Below, piece by piece: positions 23,028 to 31,191 of a stretch of DNA of 59,925 nt. The stretch is from positions 1 to 59,925 of the forward strand of contig JBBRYA010000015.1 of the NCBI GenBank assembly GCA_038238015.1, given 5' to 3'. The notes under the pieces are model-generated. The model was not told the DNA's origin. It saw only the letters and a program-made list of their open reading frames with translations, and ran no database searches. The first letter of the stretch is position 1, and each line of letters starts with the position of its first letter. The translations under genes and the position numbers were made by a program. The stretch is from DASQFQ01 sp038238015. Lineage in GTDB: Bacteria > Actinomycetota > Thermoleophilia > Solirubrobacterales > Solirubrobacteraceae.

Positions 23028-23942
23028 TTGCTCGCCTTCCTCGCCCGGCGCCTGTTCTTCGCGGCCGTCGCGCTCGTCGCGGTGGCGGCGATCGACTACG
23101 CCATGTTCGACCTCCCGCACGGGCTCGAGCGGGTCTTCTTCCACCTCGACTTCGGCGTCGCCTGCTCGTACCCCGGCTGGCCGCCGGTGACGAGGCTGTT
23201 GGGGCGCATGTGGCACGCCGACGTCTACCTGCTGCTCGGCGGTCTCGTGCTCGGCGTCACGACGGGCCTCGCCGCCGCGGTTTTCTGCGCGACCCGCCCG
23301 CGCTCGCTCGCCACGCGCGCGATCGAGACGCTCGCGCTGACCTTCTACTCGATGCCCGTGTACCTGTTCGGCGCCGGCCTGCTGCTGCTGTTCGAGCCGA
23401 GCTTCGGCCTGCTGCCGTCACCGGTCTTCTTCCACCCGCAGGACTAGGCGCCGCTCGAGAACCCGTGGCGGTTCTTCGAGGCGATGCTCGTGCCGTGGAT
23501 CCTGGTCACCGCGCCGTTCGGCGCGGTCGTGATGCGGCTCGCGCAGGCGGCGATCCTCGAGGAGATCGACAGCGACTACGTGCGCACCGCCGCCGCCAAG
23601 GGGCTGTCGCGGCGAGAGGTGATCCGCCGGCACGCGGCACGCCCAGGCTACGTCTCGGTGGCCTCGCTGATCGGCGTGTGGGTGCCGACGTTCGTGACCA
23701 ACATGGTGCTGGTCGAGTTCGTGTTCTTCATCCCCGGCTTCTTCGGCCCGTCGAGGCGCGCATTCGGCCAGGCGCCGTCAGCGATGAGAAAGCATGACCC
23801 AATCGGCACGATCGACATCCCGATGGTGCAAGGGCTCGCGCTATGGGCGGCGCTGCTGATCGTGCTCGTCAGCGCGCTGGCAGACGTCGTGCTCGTCATG
23901 CTCGACCCGCGGGTGCGCTCGACCGGACGACCTGTCGGCTAG
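23028..23942 (+). pseudogene. DppB-type ABC transporter permease interrupted by an in-frame amber stop
   Basis: The frame encodes a binding-protein-dependent permease: an N-terminal helix FLARRLFFAAVALVAVAA, a helical core, the EAA-type loop (YVRTAAAKGLSRREVIRRHA), and a C-terminus ending MLDPRVR. TAG at 23445-23447 splits it, and the same frame continues without shift. In the intact homologue at 52870-53769 the corresponding residues read GYAPPTSDPLGW, against D-stop-APLENPWRF here, so the stop replaces a tyrosine (one base change from TAC/TAT). TTG 23028 is the preferred start; ATG 22998 is also in frame. No other transporter component is nearby. Readthrough is possible but unlikely. Confidence 0.85.
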
Positions 23943-24066
23943 GCGCCGGGACCGCGATCCGCGTCGGGCACTCGCGGCCGCGCAGCGTGACCTCACCGTC
24001 GAGCGCCCCAGTGCGCGGCCTCCTCGCCGAGCCAGCGGACCGGCCCATGGCCTACCGTCGGTGGAG

Positions 24067-26139
24067 ATGACTGCCGCCACCACCCTCGAGCACCGCGCAA
24101 CCACCCTGCTCCACGAGCTCGCCGGAACGGGCGCGAGCTTCCACGAGCACCAGCTCGAGGCAGTGCGCGACCTTGTCCAGGGTCGCGCCCGGGTCCTGTG
24201 CGTTCAGCGCACAGGGTGGGGCAAGTCGGCCGTCTACTTCCTGGCGACAGCGCTGGGGCGCGAGGCGGGCGCCGGCCCAACGCTGATCGTGTCGCCGCTG
24301 CTCGCGCTGATGCGCAACCAGGTCGCCGCCGCCGAGCGCATCGGGATCCGCGCGCATACGGTCAACTCGACCAACCGCGACTCGTGGGGGGAGGTGCGCG
24401 AGCTGCTCGAGGGCAACGCGGTGGACGTCCTGCTGATCAGCCCGGAGCGGCTGAACAACCCGCAGTTCCGCACGGGGATGCTGCCGCTGTTCGCCGAGCG
24501 CGTCGGGCTGCTGGTGGTCGACGAGGCGCACTGCATCTCCGACTGGGGCCACGACTTCCGCCCGGACTACCGGCGCCTGGCCGAGATGCTCGAGCGCCTG
24601 CCCTCCGGCGTGCCGGTGCTCTGCACGACCGCCACGGCGAACGACCGCGTGATCGCCGACATCGAGGAGCAGCTGAGCATCGGCCACGCCACGCAGCTGC
24701 TCACCTACCGCGGGGCGCTCGGGCGCACGAGCCTGCGCTTCGAGGTCGTGGACCTCCCGAGCCAGGCCGACAGGCTCGCGTGGCTTGCCCAGCACCTGCC
24801 CGAGCTGCCGGGATCGGGCATCGTCTACACGCTCACGAAGCGCGACGCCGACCTTGTGGCCGACTGGCTGAGCGCCCACGGCGTGACGGCCGAGGCCTAC
24901 AGCGGTGACAGCGCGACCGAGCAGCGCGTCGCCGTCGAGGAGCGCCTGCTCGGCAACCAACTCAAGGCAGTGGTGGCCACGAGCGCGCTCGGGATGGGCT
25001 ACGACAAGCCCGACCTCGGGTTCGTCGTGCACTACCAGGCGCCAGGCTCGGTGATCTCCTACTACCAGCAGGTCGGTCGCGCGGGGCGAGCCATCGAACA
25101 CGCGGAGGTCGTGCTGCTGCGGGGAGCGGAGGACCGGCGGATTCAGGACTTCTTCATCGAGCAGGCGTTCCCGCGCCGCGAGGTGGTGGACACGGTGCTC
25201 GGCCATCTCGGCGAAGCCGGGCAGGCCGGCGTGTCGACCCCGGAGCTGATGGCCCAGGTCAACCTGGGCCGCAATCGCGTGGAGGCGATGCTGAAGGTGC
25301 TGGACGTCGAGGGCGCGGTGCAGCGCAGCAACAATCGCTGGCACGCGCGCCCTGGCAGCGGCTGGTCCTTCGACGCCGACCGCTACGAGCGCATCACCGC
25401 GTTGCGCCGCCGCGAGCAGGCGGCGATGACGCAGTTCGGCGCCGACGGGCGCTGCCTGATGCGCGCGCTGCAGGAGGAGCTGGACGACCCCGCTCCGGAG
25501 GACTGCGGGCGCTGCTCGGTCTGCGCCGGCCCGCGCCACGACGGCCCGCTGGACGCCGGCCTGGTGCGCGAGGCGGCGCTGCACCTACGCTCGCGCCCGC
25601 TCGTGCTCGAGGTCAAGAAGATGGCGCCCGATCCCGAGGGCGCGATGCGCAAGATCCCAGACGGCGTGCGCCCGGAGGAGGGGCGAGCGCTGGCCCGCCT
25701 CGGCGACGGCGGCTGGGATCCGCTCGTGCGCGAGGGCCGCAGCGAGGGCCGCTTCTCCGACGAGCTGGTCGAGGCCGCCGCCGAGGTGGTGAGGACGTGG
25801 CGGGTGCCGGTCGCGTGGATCGCGGCGGTGCCGTCGTGGCGCAGCGGCGAGCTCGTACCGGACCTCGGGCGCCGGCTCGCCGAGCGGCTCGGGCTCCCGT
25901 ACGCGCCGGTGCTCGAGCGAGTGCGCGACGCGCCGCCGCAGCGCGAGATGGCCAACTCCCATCAGCAGGTCGCCAACGTGCGCGGGCACTTCGCGGTCAG
26001 CGCGGCGCCGCCCGCCGGGGCCTGCCTGCTCGTCGACGATCTGCGCTTCAGCGGCTGGACGCTGGCGATGCTCGCCGGCCAGTTGCGCGGCAAGGGCTGC
26101 GACGCGGTGTATCCGCTGGCGCTCGCCACTGCCTATTAG
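24067..26139 (+). CDS. RecQ-family DNA helicase fused to a phosphoribosyltransferase-like domain
   Basis: A 690-residue protein. The N-terminal superfamily 2 helicase has motif I RTGWGKS (K53), motif II D152EAH followed by the RecQ-specific CISDWGHDFRPDYRR, motif III TTATAND, and motif VI QQVGRAGRA. After a winged-helix-like middle (about 380-460) and a cysteine cluster (CGRCSVC), the last 150 residues are not HRDC; they contain CLLVDDLRFSGWTL (D657-D658), the PRPP-binding signature of ComF/type I phosphoribosyltransferases. ATG 24067 is preferred: TACCGT lies 8 nt upstream. It probably acts in DNA repair, possibly with nucleotide sensing. Confidence 0.9.
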   Translation: MTAATTLEHRATTLLHELAGTGASFHEHQLEAVRDLVQGRARVLCVQRTGWGKSAVYFLATALGREAGAGPTLIVSPLLALMRNQVAAAERIGIRAHTVNSTNRDSWGEVRELLEGNAVDVLLISPERLNNPQFRTGMLPLFAERVGLLVVDEAHCISDWGHDFRPDYRRLAEMLERLPSGVPVLCTTATANDRVIADIEEQLSIGHATQLLTYRGALGRTSLRFEVVDLPSQADRLAWLAQHLPELPGSGIVYTLTKRDADLVADWLSAHGVTAEAYSGDSATEQRVAVEERLLGNQLKAVVATSALGMGYDKPDLGFVVHYQAPGSVISYYQQVGRAGRAIEHAEVVLLRGAEDRRIQDFFIEQAFPRREVVDTVLGHLGEAGQAGVSTPELMAQVNLGRNRVEAMLKVLDVEGAVQRSNNRWHARPGSGWSFDADRYERITALRRREQAAMTQFGADGRCLMRALQEELDDPAPEDCGRCSVCAGPRHDGPLDAGLVREAALHLRSRPLVLEVKKMAPDPEGAMRKIPDGVRPEEGRALARLGDGGWDPLVREGRSEGRFSDELVEAAAEVVRTWRVPVAWIAAVPSWRSGELVPDLGRRLAERLGLPYAPVLERVRDAPPQREMANSHQQVANVRGHFAVSAAPPAGACLLVDDLRFSGWTLAMLAGQLRGKGCDAVYPLALATAY

Positions 26140-26219
26140 CGGCCCCCGCCGTAACGCGCCGCCCTCCGCCCGTGTCACCCCTTCGTACCGCAAACGGGTC
26201 CTCCCACCCAAGGAGACAC

Positions 26220-26837
26220 ATGAAGCGCTTCATCACCATCCTGCTCTCGCTCGCCCTGTTGGGCGCGCTGAGCTTCGGCACCTCGGTCGTCCGCGCTGAA
26301 GACGGACAGTCCGGCGATCAGCAGTCCGGCCAGTCCGGTTGCGTCGCCAACGGCAACCACGACGACGGCGACGCGCAGGACGCGCGCACGTCTGGCAACC
26401 GCGAGGGCACGACGTCGGGCGACGACCTCGAGGGGACTGACCAGAACGACCAGATCGACGGCAACGAGGGCGACGACTCGCTCGACGGCGACCAGGGCGA
26501 CGACGACATGTGCGGCGACCAGGGCGACGACACGATGCACGGCGGATCGGGCTCGGACACCATGACCGGCGGGCCCGGCGACGACACGCTCGACGGCCAG
26601 AGCGGCGACGACAACGAGCAGGGCGACTCCGGCAACGACACCGTCAAGGGCGGCGCGGGCGCCGATGTCCTCAAGGGCGGCTCAGGCCGCGACACGCTCA
26701 GCGGCGGCGCCGGCAACGACCGCATCAACAGCCGCGACGGGCAGCGCGATCACGTCAGCTGCGGCACCGGCAACGACACCGTGCGGGCCGACCGCAAGGA
26801 TGTCGTCTCCAGCAGCTGCGAGCACGTCTCGCGCTAG
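26220..26837 (+). CDS. secreted RTX-like calcium-binding repeat protein
   Basis: A 205-residue exported protein with a signal peptide (ITILLSLALLGALSFGTSVVRA), an acidic Gln/Ser/Gly-rich region, then about nine nonapeptide repeats of the GGxGxDxLx type (GGSGSDTMTGGPGDDTLDGQ; GGAGADVLKGGSGRDTLSGG). These would form a calcium-stabilised parallel beta-roll. A C-terminal cysteine pair (HVSCGTGND, SSSCEHV) caps the roll. AAGGAGA at 26210-26216 marks the start. No protease or toxin domain is attached, so it is probably a surface or matrix protein. Confidence 0.85.
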   Translation: MKRFITILLSLALLGALSFGTSVVRAEDGQSGDQQSGQSGCVANGNHDDGDAQDARTSGNREGTTSGDDLEGTDQNDQIDGNEGDDSLDGDQGDDDMCGDQGDDTMHGGSGSDTMTGGPGDDTLDGQSGDDNEQGDSGNDTVKGGAGADVLKGGSGRDTLSGGAGNDRINSRDGQRDHVSCGTGNDTVRADRKDVVSSSCEHVSR

Positions 26838-26859
26838 ACCGCGGCGAGAGCGGGCGCGG

Positions 26860-26879
26860 GGCGGGCGCCCGGGCCCGCC
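26860..26879. terminator. GC hairpin after the RTX-like gene
   Basis: Stem GGCGGGC/GCCCGCC with a 6-nt loop lies 22 bp after the RTX-like stop, in a 212-bp gap between convergent genes. It lacks a T-run, so termination is only inferred from its position. Confidence 0.35.
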
Positions 26880-27049
26880 CCCCGCCGTGCTTGCTGCGCT
26901 TCGCCGCCCGAACGCCGGGGACACGCCCCCGTGCACACCGGCCCGCTCGCCCGGGGAGGTTGCGGCTTACAGCCGCTCCGCGCGGGCGGGGGAAGCGAAG
27001 ACTGCGCTGCCGTTGTACGGGCCGGCGCATGAATGCTTCCTGAACGTGG

Positions 27050-27310
27050 CTACAGGGGCGGCAGTGGAGCGCCGGCGACCAGCGCGAGCTTCTGCGCGCG
27101 CGTGAGCTGCTTGATGCGCCACTCGAGGCGGCGGGCGGCGGTCGCGCTGTCGAGCTCCCAGGAGGCGGCGAGCTCCACGGGCCGGCGGCTGGCGGTGTAG
27201 CGGCTCGCGCTCCCGGCCTCGTGGGCGGCCAGGCGCCGCTGCAGGTCGATCGACCAGCCGCAGTACAGCGAGTTGTCGGCGCAGCGCAGCAGGTAGAGGT
27301 GGACGGCCAT
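27050..27310 (-). CDS. GIY-YIG nuclease domain protein (YhbQ/UPF0213 type)
   Basis: An 86-residue protein consisting only of a GIY-YIG fold: HLYLLRCADNSLYCGWSIDLQRRLAAHEAG, where YLL and YCG occupy the GIY and YIG positions, with catalytic R24 and the downstream glutamate in LEWRIKQLTR. Family members have been linked to DNA repair or single-strand nicking, but most are uncharacterised. It starts inside the stop of the deacetylase gene (TGATG), so it is co-transcribed with it. Confidence 0.88.
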   Translation of the reverse strand: MAVHLYLLRCADNSLYCGWSIDLQRRLAAHEAGSASRYTASRRPVELAASWELDSATAARRLEWRIKQLTRAQKLALVAGAPLPPL

Positions 27311-28356
27311 CAGTAGCCGCGGAACACCTTGCCCTGCGCGCGCAGCGACTTGAGGTCGAGGCTCCCGCTCTTGCGCACGGGGAACGAGATCACGTCGGGG
27401 TCGCCGTCGGAGACGTAGCGGGTCGCGGGGTGCGCGGTGAGTGCGCGCAGGAAGCCGTGGGACTGGTCGGGACGGGATCCCGTCTGGACGCGCGGGATCC
27501 GGTAGGGGTCAAAGCGCCGGTCGCCCGGGGGCCACGACGGGCCGCCGGACACCTCGAGCGCGCCGCGCAGCGTGTAGCGGTGGCCCCGCCAGCTGCCCTG
27601 CTTGAGCAGGCCGATGTCCGCCGGGTAGGCGCCGAAGGGCACCGCGAGGCTGACCACGCGGTAGCCCGGCAGGTGCTTGTGGATCTCGATGTCCGCGCGC
27701 GCGAGCTGCTCCTGGACCATCGCGGGCGGCGACTGCTGCAGGTTGGCGTGGTAGAGCGTGTGGGAGCCCACCTCCATCCCCGAGCCGACCAGGTAGCGCA
27801 GCTTGCGCGTGGCGAGCTTGTCCTGGTCGAACAGGTGATTGGGGCGATCGGCCTTCGGCAGCACGAACCAGGTCGCCCTCAGCGGCCAGTCGGGATGGCG
27901 CCGGTGGAAGTCCGCGAGCACGCCGACGGCGCCGCCCGGGTCGGGCACGAGCTTCCCGCCCCGCCGCACGAGCGTGAACTGCGAGTCGCTGGAGTCGTCG
28001 AACGTCAGCGCCACGGGCGTCTTTCCGGCCGGGACGTCGATGTGGTCGGCCAGCAGGTCGCGGACGTTGATCGGGAAGTAGTCGTGGTCGCGCAGGTAGG
28101 TCAGCTCGCGCCGGAACGCCGCGGCGGAGATCGTCCACTCCGGGGCGAAGCTGAGGTCGCCGCCGACCCGGTGGTACTCGAGCACCATCAGCCTGCCGGC
28201 CTCGTTGGCGTGCATCCGCCGCGCGTCGGCGACCGTCGGCGTGTGGTGCACCGGTTTCCCGCCGCTGGCCGGCGCCTTGCGGGGGCCCGAGCCGGAGCCG
28301 CCCCCGCAGCCCGCCAGAGCGACGCACAGGAGCAGGGTGAGCGTGACCCGGCGCAC
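27310..28356 (-). CDS. polysaccharide deacetylase-family lipoprotein
   Basis: A 348-residue protein starting at GTG 28356, giving a lipoprotein signal peptide (RVTLTLLLCVALAGC). The NodB-homology domain has motif 1 ALTFDDS (catalytic and metal Asp), motif 2 SHTLYHAN (two metal-binding His) and a later YPADIGL region. It probably removes N-acetyl groups from peptidoglycan or an extracellular polysaccharide at the cell surface. TACACT lies 6 nt upstream of the GTG on the minus strand, consistent with a leaderless message. It is coupled to the GIY-YIG gene. Confidence 0.88.
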   Translation of the reverse strand: MRRVTLTLLLCVALAGCGGGSGSGPRKAPASGGKPVHHTPTVADARRMHANEAGRLMVLEYHRVGGDLSFAPEWTISAAAFRRELTYLRDHDYFPINVRDLLADHIDVPAGKTPVALTFDDSSDSQFTLVRRGGKLVPDPGGAVGVLADFHRRHPDWPLRATWFVLPKADRPNHLFDQDKLATRKLRYLVGSGMEVGSHTLYHANLQQSPPAMVQEQLARADIEIHKHLPGYRVVSLAVPFGAYPADIGLLKQGSWRGHRYTLRGALEVSGGPSWPPGDRRFDPYRIPRVQTGSRPDQSHGFLRALTAHPATRYVSDGDPDVISFPVRKSGSLDLKSLRAQGKVFRGY

Positions 28357-28435
28357 GGCGCGAGTGTAGGGCGAGGATTGCAAACGCGGCGGGGTGGGCA
28401 CGTGTCGGAGCAACCCAACCCAAGGAGGAACGCCA

Positions 28436-28528
28436 ATGGTCGTCTTCGGCGTCGGCACCATCACCATCGTCCTCATCGTCGTGCTCGTCCTGCTGCTGCT
28501 CGGCTTCTTCGGCCGCGGCCGCTTCTAA
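28436..28528 (+). CDS. 30-residue single-pass membrane miniprotein
   Basis: A tiny gene with a textbook ribosome binding site (AAGGAGGAAC) 6 nt before ATG 28436. It encodes MVVFGVGTITIVLIVVLVLL, a hydrophobic helix ending in LLGFFGRGRF with a basic tail. Composition resembles short hydrophobic proteins such as the DUF3309 type found in several bacteria. The strong initiation site and the lack of any competing frame argue that it is real. It lies 10 bp upstream of the aldo/keto reductase, probably in the same transcript. Its role is unknown; small helices like this often modulate membrane protein complexes. Confidence 0.75.
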   Translation: MVVFGVGTITIVLIVVLVLLLLGFFGRGRF

Positions 28529-28538
28529 GCCCGCGCGG

Positions 28539-29552
28539 ATGGACATCGCGCCGCTGGGCCCGTTCACGGTCAGCCGGCTGTGCCTGGGGACCATGCTGAT
28601 GGGGGCCAAGACCCCCGTCGAGGAGTCCCACCGGATGCTCGACCGCTTCCTCGAGGCCGGGGGCAACTTCGTCGACACCGCCGACACCTACTCGGACGGC
28701 GGCTCTGAGGAGACGCTCGCGCCGTGGCTGGCCGAGCACCGCGGCGAGGTGGTGCTCGCCACCAAGGTGCGCTTCCCGGTCGGCGATCCCGGCGGCCAGG
28801 GCCTGGCGCCCGACCGCATCCGCAGGGCGTGTGACGCAAGCCTGCGCCGCCTCGGCGTTCAGGAGATCGACCTCTACCAGGTCCACGCGCCCGACCCCGA
28901 CGTCCCGCTCGAGGAAACGCTGGAGGCGCTCGACAGGCTCGTGCGCGACGGCAAGGTCAAGGCGCTGGGCGCCTCGAACTTCCCCGCCTGGCTGCTGGCC
29001 TGGGCCGTCGCGCTGCAGGACCGCGAGGGCTGGGCGCCGTTCGTCTCCCTGCAGCCGCAGTACTCGCTTGTGGAGCGCTCGATCGAGATCGAGATCCTGC
29101 CGTTCTGCCGCGCCGCCGGCCTCGCCGTGATCCCCTGGGGCCCGCTCGGGGCGGGCTTCCTCACCGGCAAGTACTCGCGCGACGCGCCGCCGCCGGAGGG
29201 CAGCCGCATCGCGGACGCGAGCGACGATCTCGAGGAGGCCCAGGCGCGGCGGGCGATCGAGCGCAACTTCGCCACCGTCGACGAGGCGCAGGCGATCGCG
29301 GAGGAGAAGGGGGCGACGGTCTCCCAGGTCGCCCTGGCGTGGCTGCTCGGCGTGCCCGGAGTGACCGCGCCGATCGTCGGTCCGCGCACCTTCGAGCAGC
29401 TCGAGGACCTGCTCGCCGGCGGGGAGGTCACGCTGACCGAGGAGGAACACGAGCGCCTCGCTTCGCATGCGCCGCCGCCCGCGCCCTATCCCCAGCGCTT
29501 CCTCTCGGAGCAGAACGGGATCGGTGACGTGACGGCGCTGACGCGCGCCTGA
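28539..29552 (+). CDS. aldo/keto reductase (YajO/Tas type)
   Basis: A 337-residue NADPH-dependent reductase: LCLGTMLMG, FVDTADTYSDGGSEE (catalytic D and Y), the lysine in LATKVRF, the histidine in YQVHAPD, GASNFPAW, QPQYSLVER, and the cofactor-binding VGPRTFEQLEDLL at the C-terminus. It belongs to the larger AKR7/AKR11-like group rather than the Dkg group at 21921. The substrate is unknown. It follows the miniprotein gene by 10 bp. Confidence 0.92.
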   Translation: MDIAPLGPFTVSRLCLGTMLMGAKTPVEESHRMLDRFLEAGGNFVDTADTYSDGGSEETLAPWLAEHRGEVVLATKVRFPVGDPGGQGLAPDRIRRACDASLRRLGVQEIDLYQVHAPDPDVPLEETLEALDRLVRDGKVKALGASNFPAWLLAWAVALQDREGWAPFVSLQPQYSLVERSIEIEILPFCRAAGLAVIPWGPLGAGFLTGKYSRDAPPPEGSRIADASDDLEEAQARRAIERNFATVDEAQAIAEEKGATVSQVALAWLLGVPGVTAPIVGPRTFEQLEDLLAGGEVTLTEEEHERLASHAPPPAPYPQRFLSEQNGIGDVTALTRA

Positions 29553-29577
29553 GCGGCGCCCGCGGCTCAAGCGCCGC
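29553..29577. terminator. hairpin after the aldo/keto reductase gene
   Basis: Stem GCGGCGC/GCGCCGC with an 11-nt loop begins immediately after the stop codon. It lacks a T-run, so it is a weak terminator candidate separating the reductase from the cyclase gene. Confidence 0.35.
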
Positions 29578-29606
29578 CCTGCGGGGCCGATGGGGGTGTC
29601 AGGCCC

Positions 29607-31190
29607 GTGTCCATCTATGCCCGCATCCGCCTGCTGCTCGCCGTCTCCGTCCTGCTGGTCGGTGCGAGCGTGTGGCTCCTCGCCGGGCAGCAGCGCGCCG
29701 CGGTGGTCGGCATGCAGAGCCAGCTCAACACGTCCAGCGGCCTGCTCACCTCGATGCTCGACCAGGAGACGGGCCTGCGCGGGTTCGCACTCACCGACCG
29801 GGAAGTCTTCCTCGAGCCCTATCAGATGGGTCAGGATCAGTTCGAGCGGGTGCTCTCCCGGGCGACGTGGAGCTCTCGCAGCGATCCGGTGGCCGCAGGC
29901 ATGGTGCGCGACCTGACGTCCACGGCCCGCCAGTGGCAGGCGAACGCCTCGACGGCCGTCGATCAGGTGCGCCGGCGCGGGGCCGGTGCGATCAGCGTCG
30001 AGGAGCTCGTTTCGCGAAAGCAGCTGATGGACCGCTATCGCGCGCAGCTCGCCACCTACCGCGACCGGCTCGAGCGCCATGCCCGCGACGGCCTCCAGCA
30101 CGCGCGCTATCTCGCGGTGGCCTCCGTCGTGCTCTTCGGGACGATGGCCCTGGGGCTCGGCATGCTCGCGGTGGAGCGCACGGCGCGGGTCGACGCACGC
30201 CGGCGTCGGCAGCACGCGGAATTCACCGAGGCGCTGCAGGGCGCAGTCGACGAGGTCGAGGCCAAGGAGCTGCTGCGCGGCCAGGCCGAGCGGCTCGTCA
30301 ACGGCGCCGACGCGGTAGTCCTGACCCGCAACGCTAGCGGCAACTCGCTCGATGCGACGACCGACCCCTCGGCGCTCCCGGGCCTTCCCGAGGCGCTGCT
30401 CGGAGCGACCCCGCGCTCCTGCCTGGCCATCCGCCGCGGGCGCACGTACGAGCGCGCGGCCGGCGAGCAGCCGCTGCAGGCGTGCGAACTGTGCTCAGGA
30501 CTTCCGGGTGCCTCCATGTGCGTGCCCTCGCTCGTCGGCGGCGAGGTCATCGGCACGGTCCTCGCGGTCAAGCACGGCGCGCTCAAGGAGGTCGAGCGCG
30601 CGGGGCTCGCCGGAGCCGTGACCCAGGCGGCGCCCGTCCTGGCCAATCTGCGCAACCTCGCGATCGCCGAGCACCGCGCGGCGACCGATCAGCTGACCAA
30701 GCTCCCGAACGCCCGCACGGTGCAGGAGACGCTGATCCGGATGGTCGCCCAGGCGCAGCGCTCGGGCGACCCGCTCGCCGCCGTGGTGGTCGACCTCGAC
30801 CACTTCAAGGCGCACAACGACCGCCACGGCCATCAGGCCGGCGACGAGGTGCTGCAGGCGGTAGGCGCGGCGCTGCGCCGCGGCGTCCGCATGAGCGACT
30901 TCGCCGGCCGCTGGGGCGGCGAGGAGTTCCTGCTGCTGCTGCCCGGCACCGATCTCGACGGCGCCGCGCTCGTCGCGGAGAACCTGCGCCGGGCGCTCGA
31001 CGGCCTGCACGTCCCCGGGGTCACCGCCCACGTCACGGCGAGCCTCGGGGTGGCCACACTGCCGCTGCACGCCGAGGACGGGCCCGGGCTCGTCCGCGCG
31101 GCCGACCGCGCGCTCTACGCCGCCAAGGCGGCGGGGCGCAACCAGGTGATGCTGGCCACGGCCGGCGTCGCCACCGTGGCCGCGGACTGA
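29607..31190 (+). CDS. diguanylate cyclase with CHASE3-like sensor and GAF-like domain
   Basis: A 527-residue membrane protein. An N-terminal helix (LLLAVSVLLVGASVWLLAG) precedes a periplasmic four-helix CHASE3-like region (MLDQETGLRGFALTDREVFLEPY). A second helix at about 170-192 leads to a GAF-like segment with a cysteine motif (CELCSGLPGASMC), then the GGDEF domain. The active site G437GEEF is intact, and the inhibitory RxxD (R428MSD431) lies five residues before it, so it should synthesise c-di-GMP under product inhibition. No phosphodiesterase domain is attached. The start is GTG 29607. Confidence 0.92.
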   Translation: MSIYARIRLLLAVSVLLVGASVWLLAGQQRAAVVGMQSQLNTSSGLLTSMLDQETGLRGFALTDREVFLEPYQMGQDQFERVLSRATWSSRSDPVAAGMVRDLTSTARQWQANASTAVDQVRRRGAGAISVEELVSRKQLMDRYRAQLATYRDRLERHARDGLQHARYLAVASVVLFGTMALGLGMLAVERTARVDARRRRQHAEFTEALQGAVDEVEAKELLRGQAERLVNGADAVVLTRNASGNSLDATTDPSALPGLPEALLGATPRSCLAIRRGRTYERAAGEQPLQACELCSGLPGASMCVPSLVGGEVIGTVLAVKHGALKEVERAGLAGAVTQAAPVLANLRNLAIAEHRAATDQLTKLPNARTVQETLIRMVAQAQRSGDPLAAVVVDLDHFKAHNDRHGHQAGDEVLQAVGAALRRGVRMSDFAGRWGGEEFLLLLPGTDLDGAALVAENLRRALDGLHVPGVTAHVTASLGVATLPLHAEDGPGLVRAADRALYAAKAAGRNQVMLATAGVATVAAD

Positions 31191-31191
31191 C

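Noticed and set aside
24052..25584. 510-codon minus-strand frame opposite the RecQ-like helicase
   Set aside because: The helicase motifs are unambiguous on the plus strand; the antisense sequence is low-complexity.
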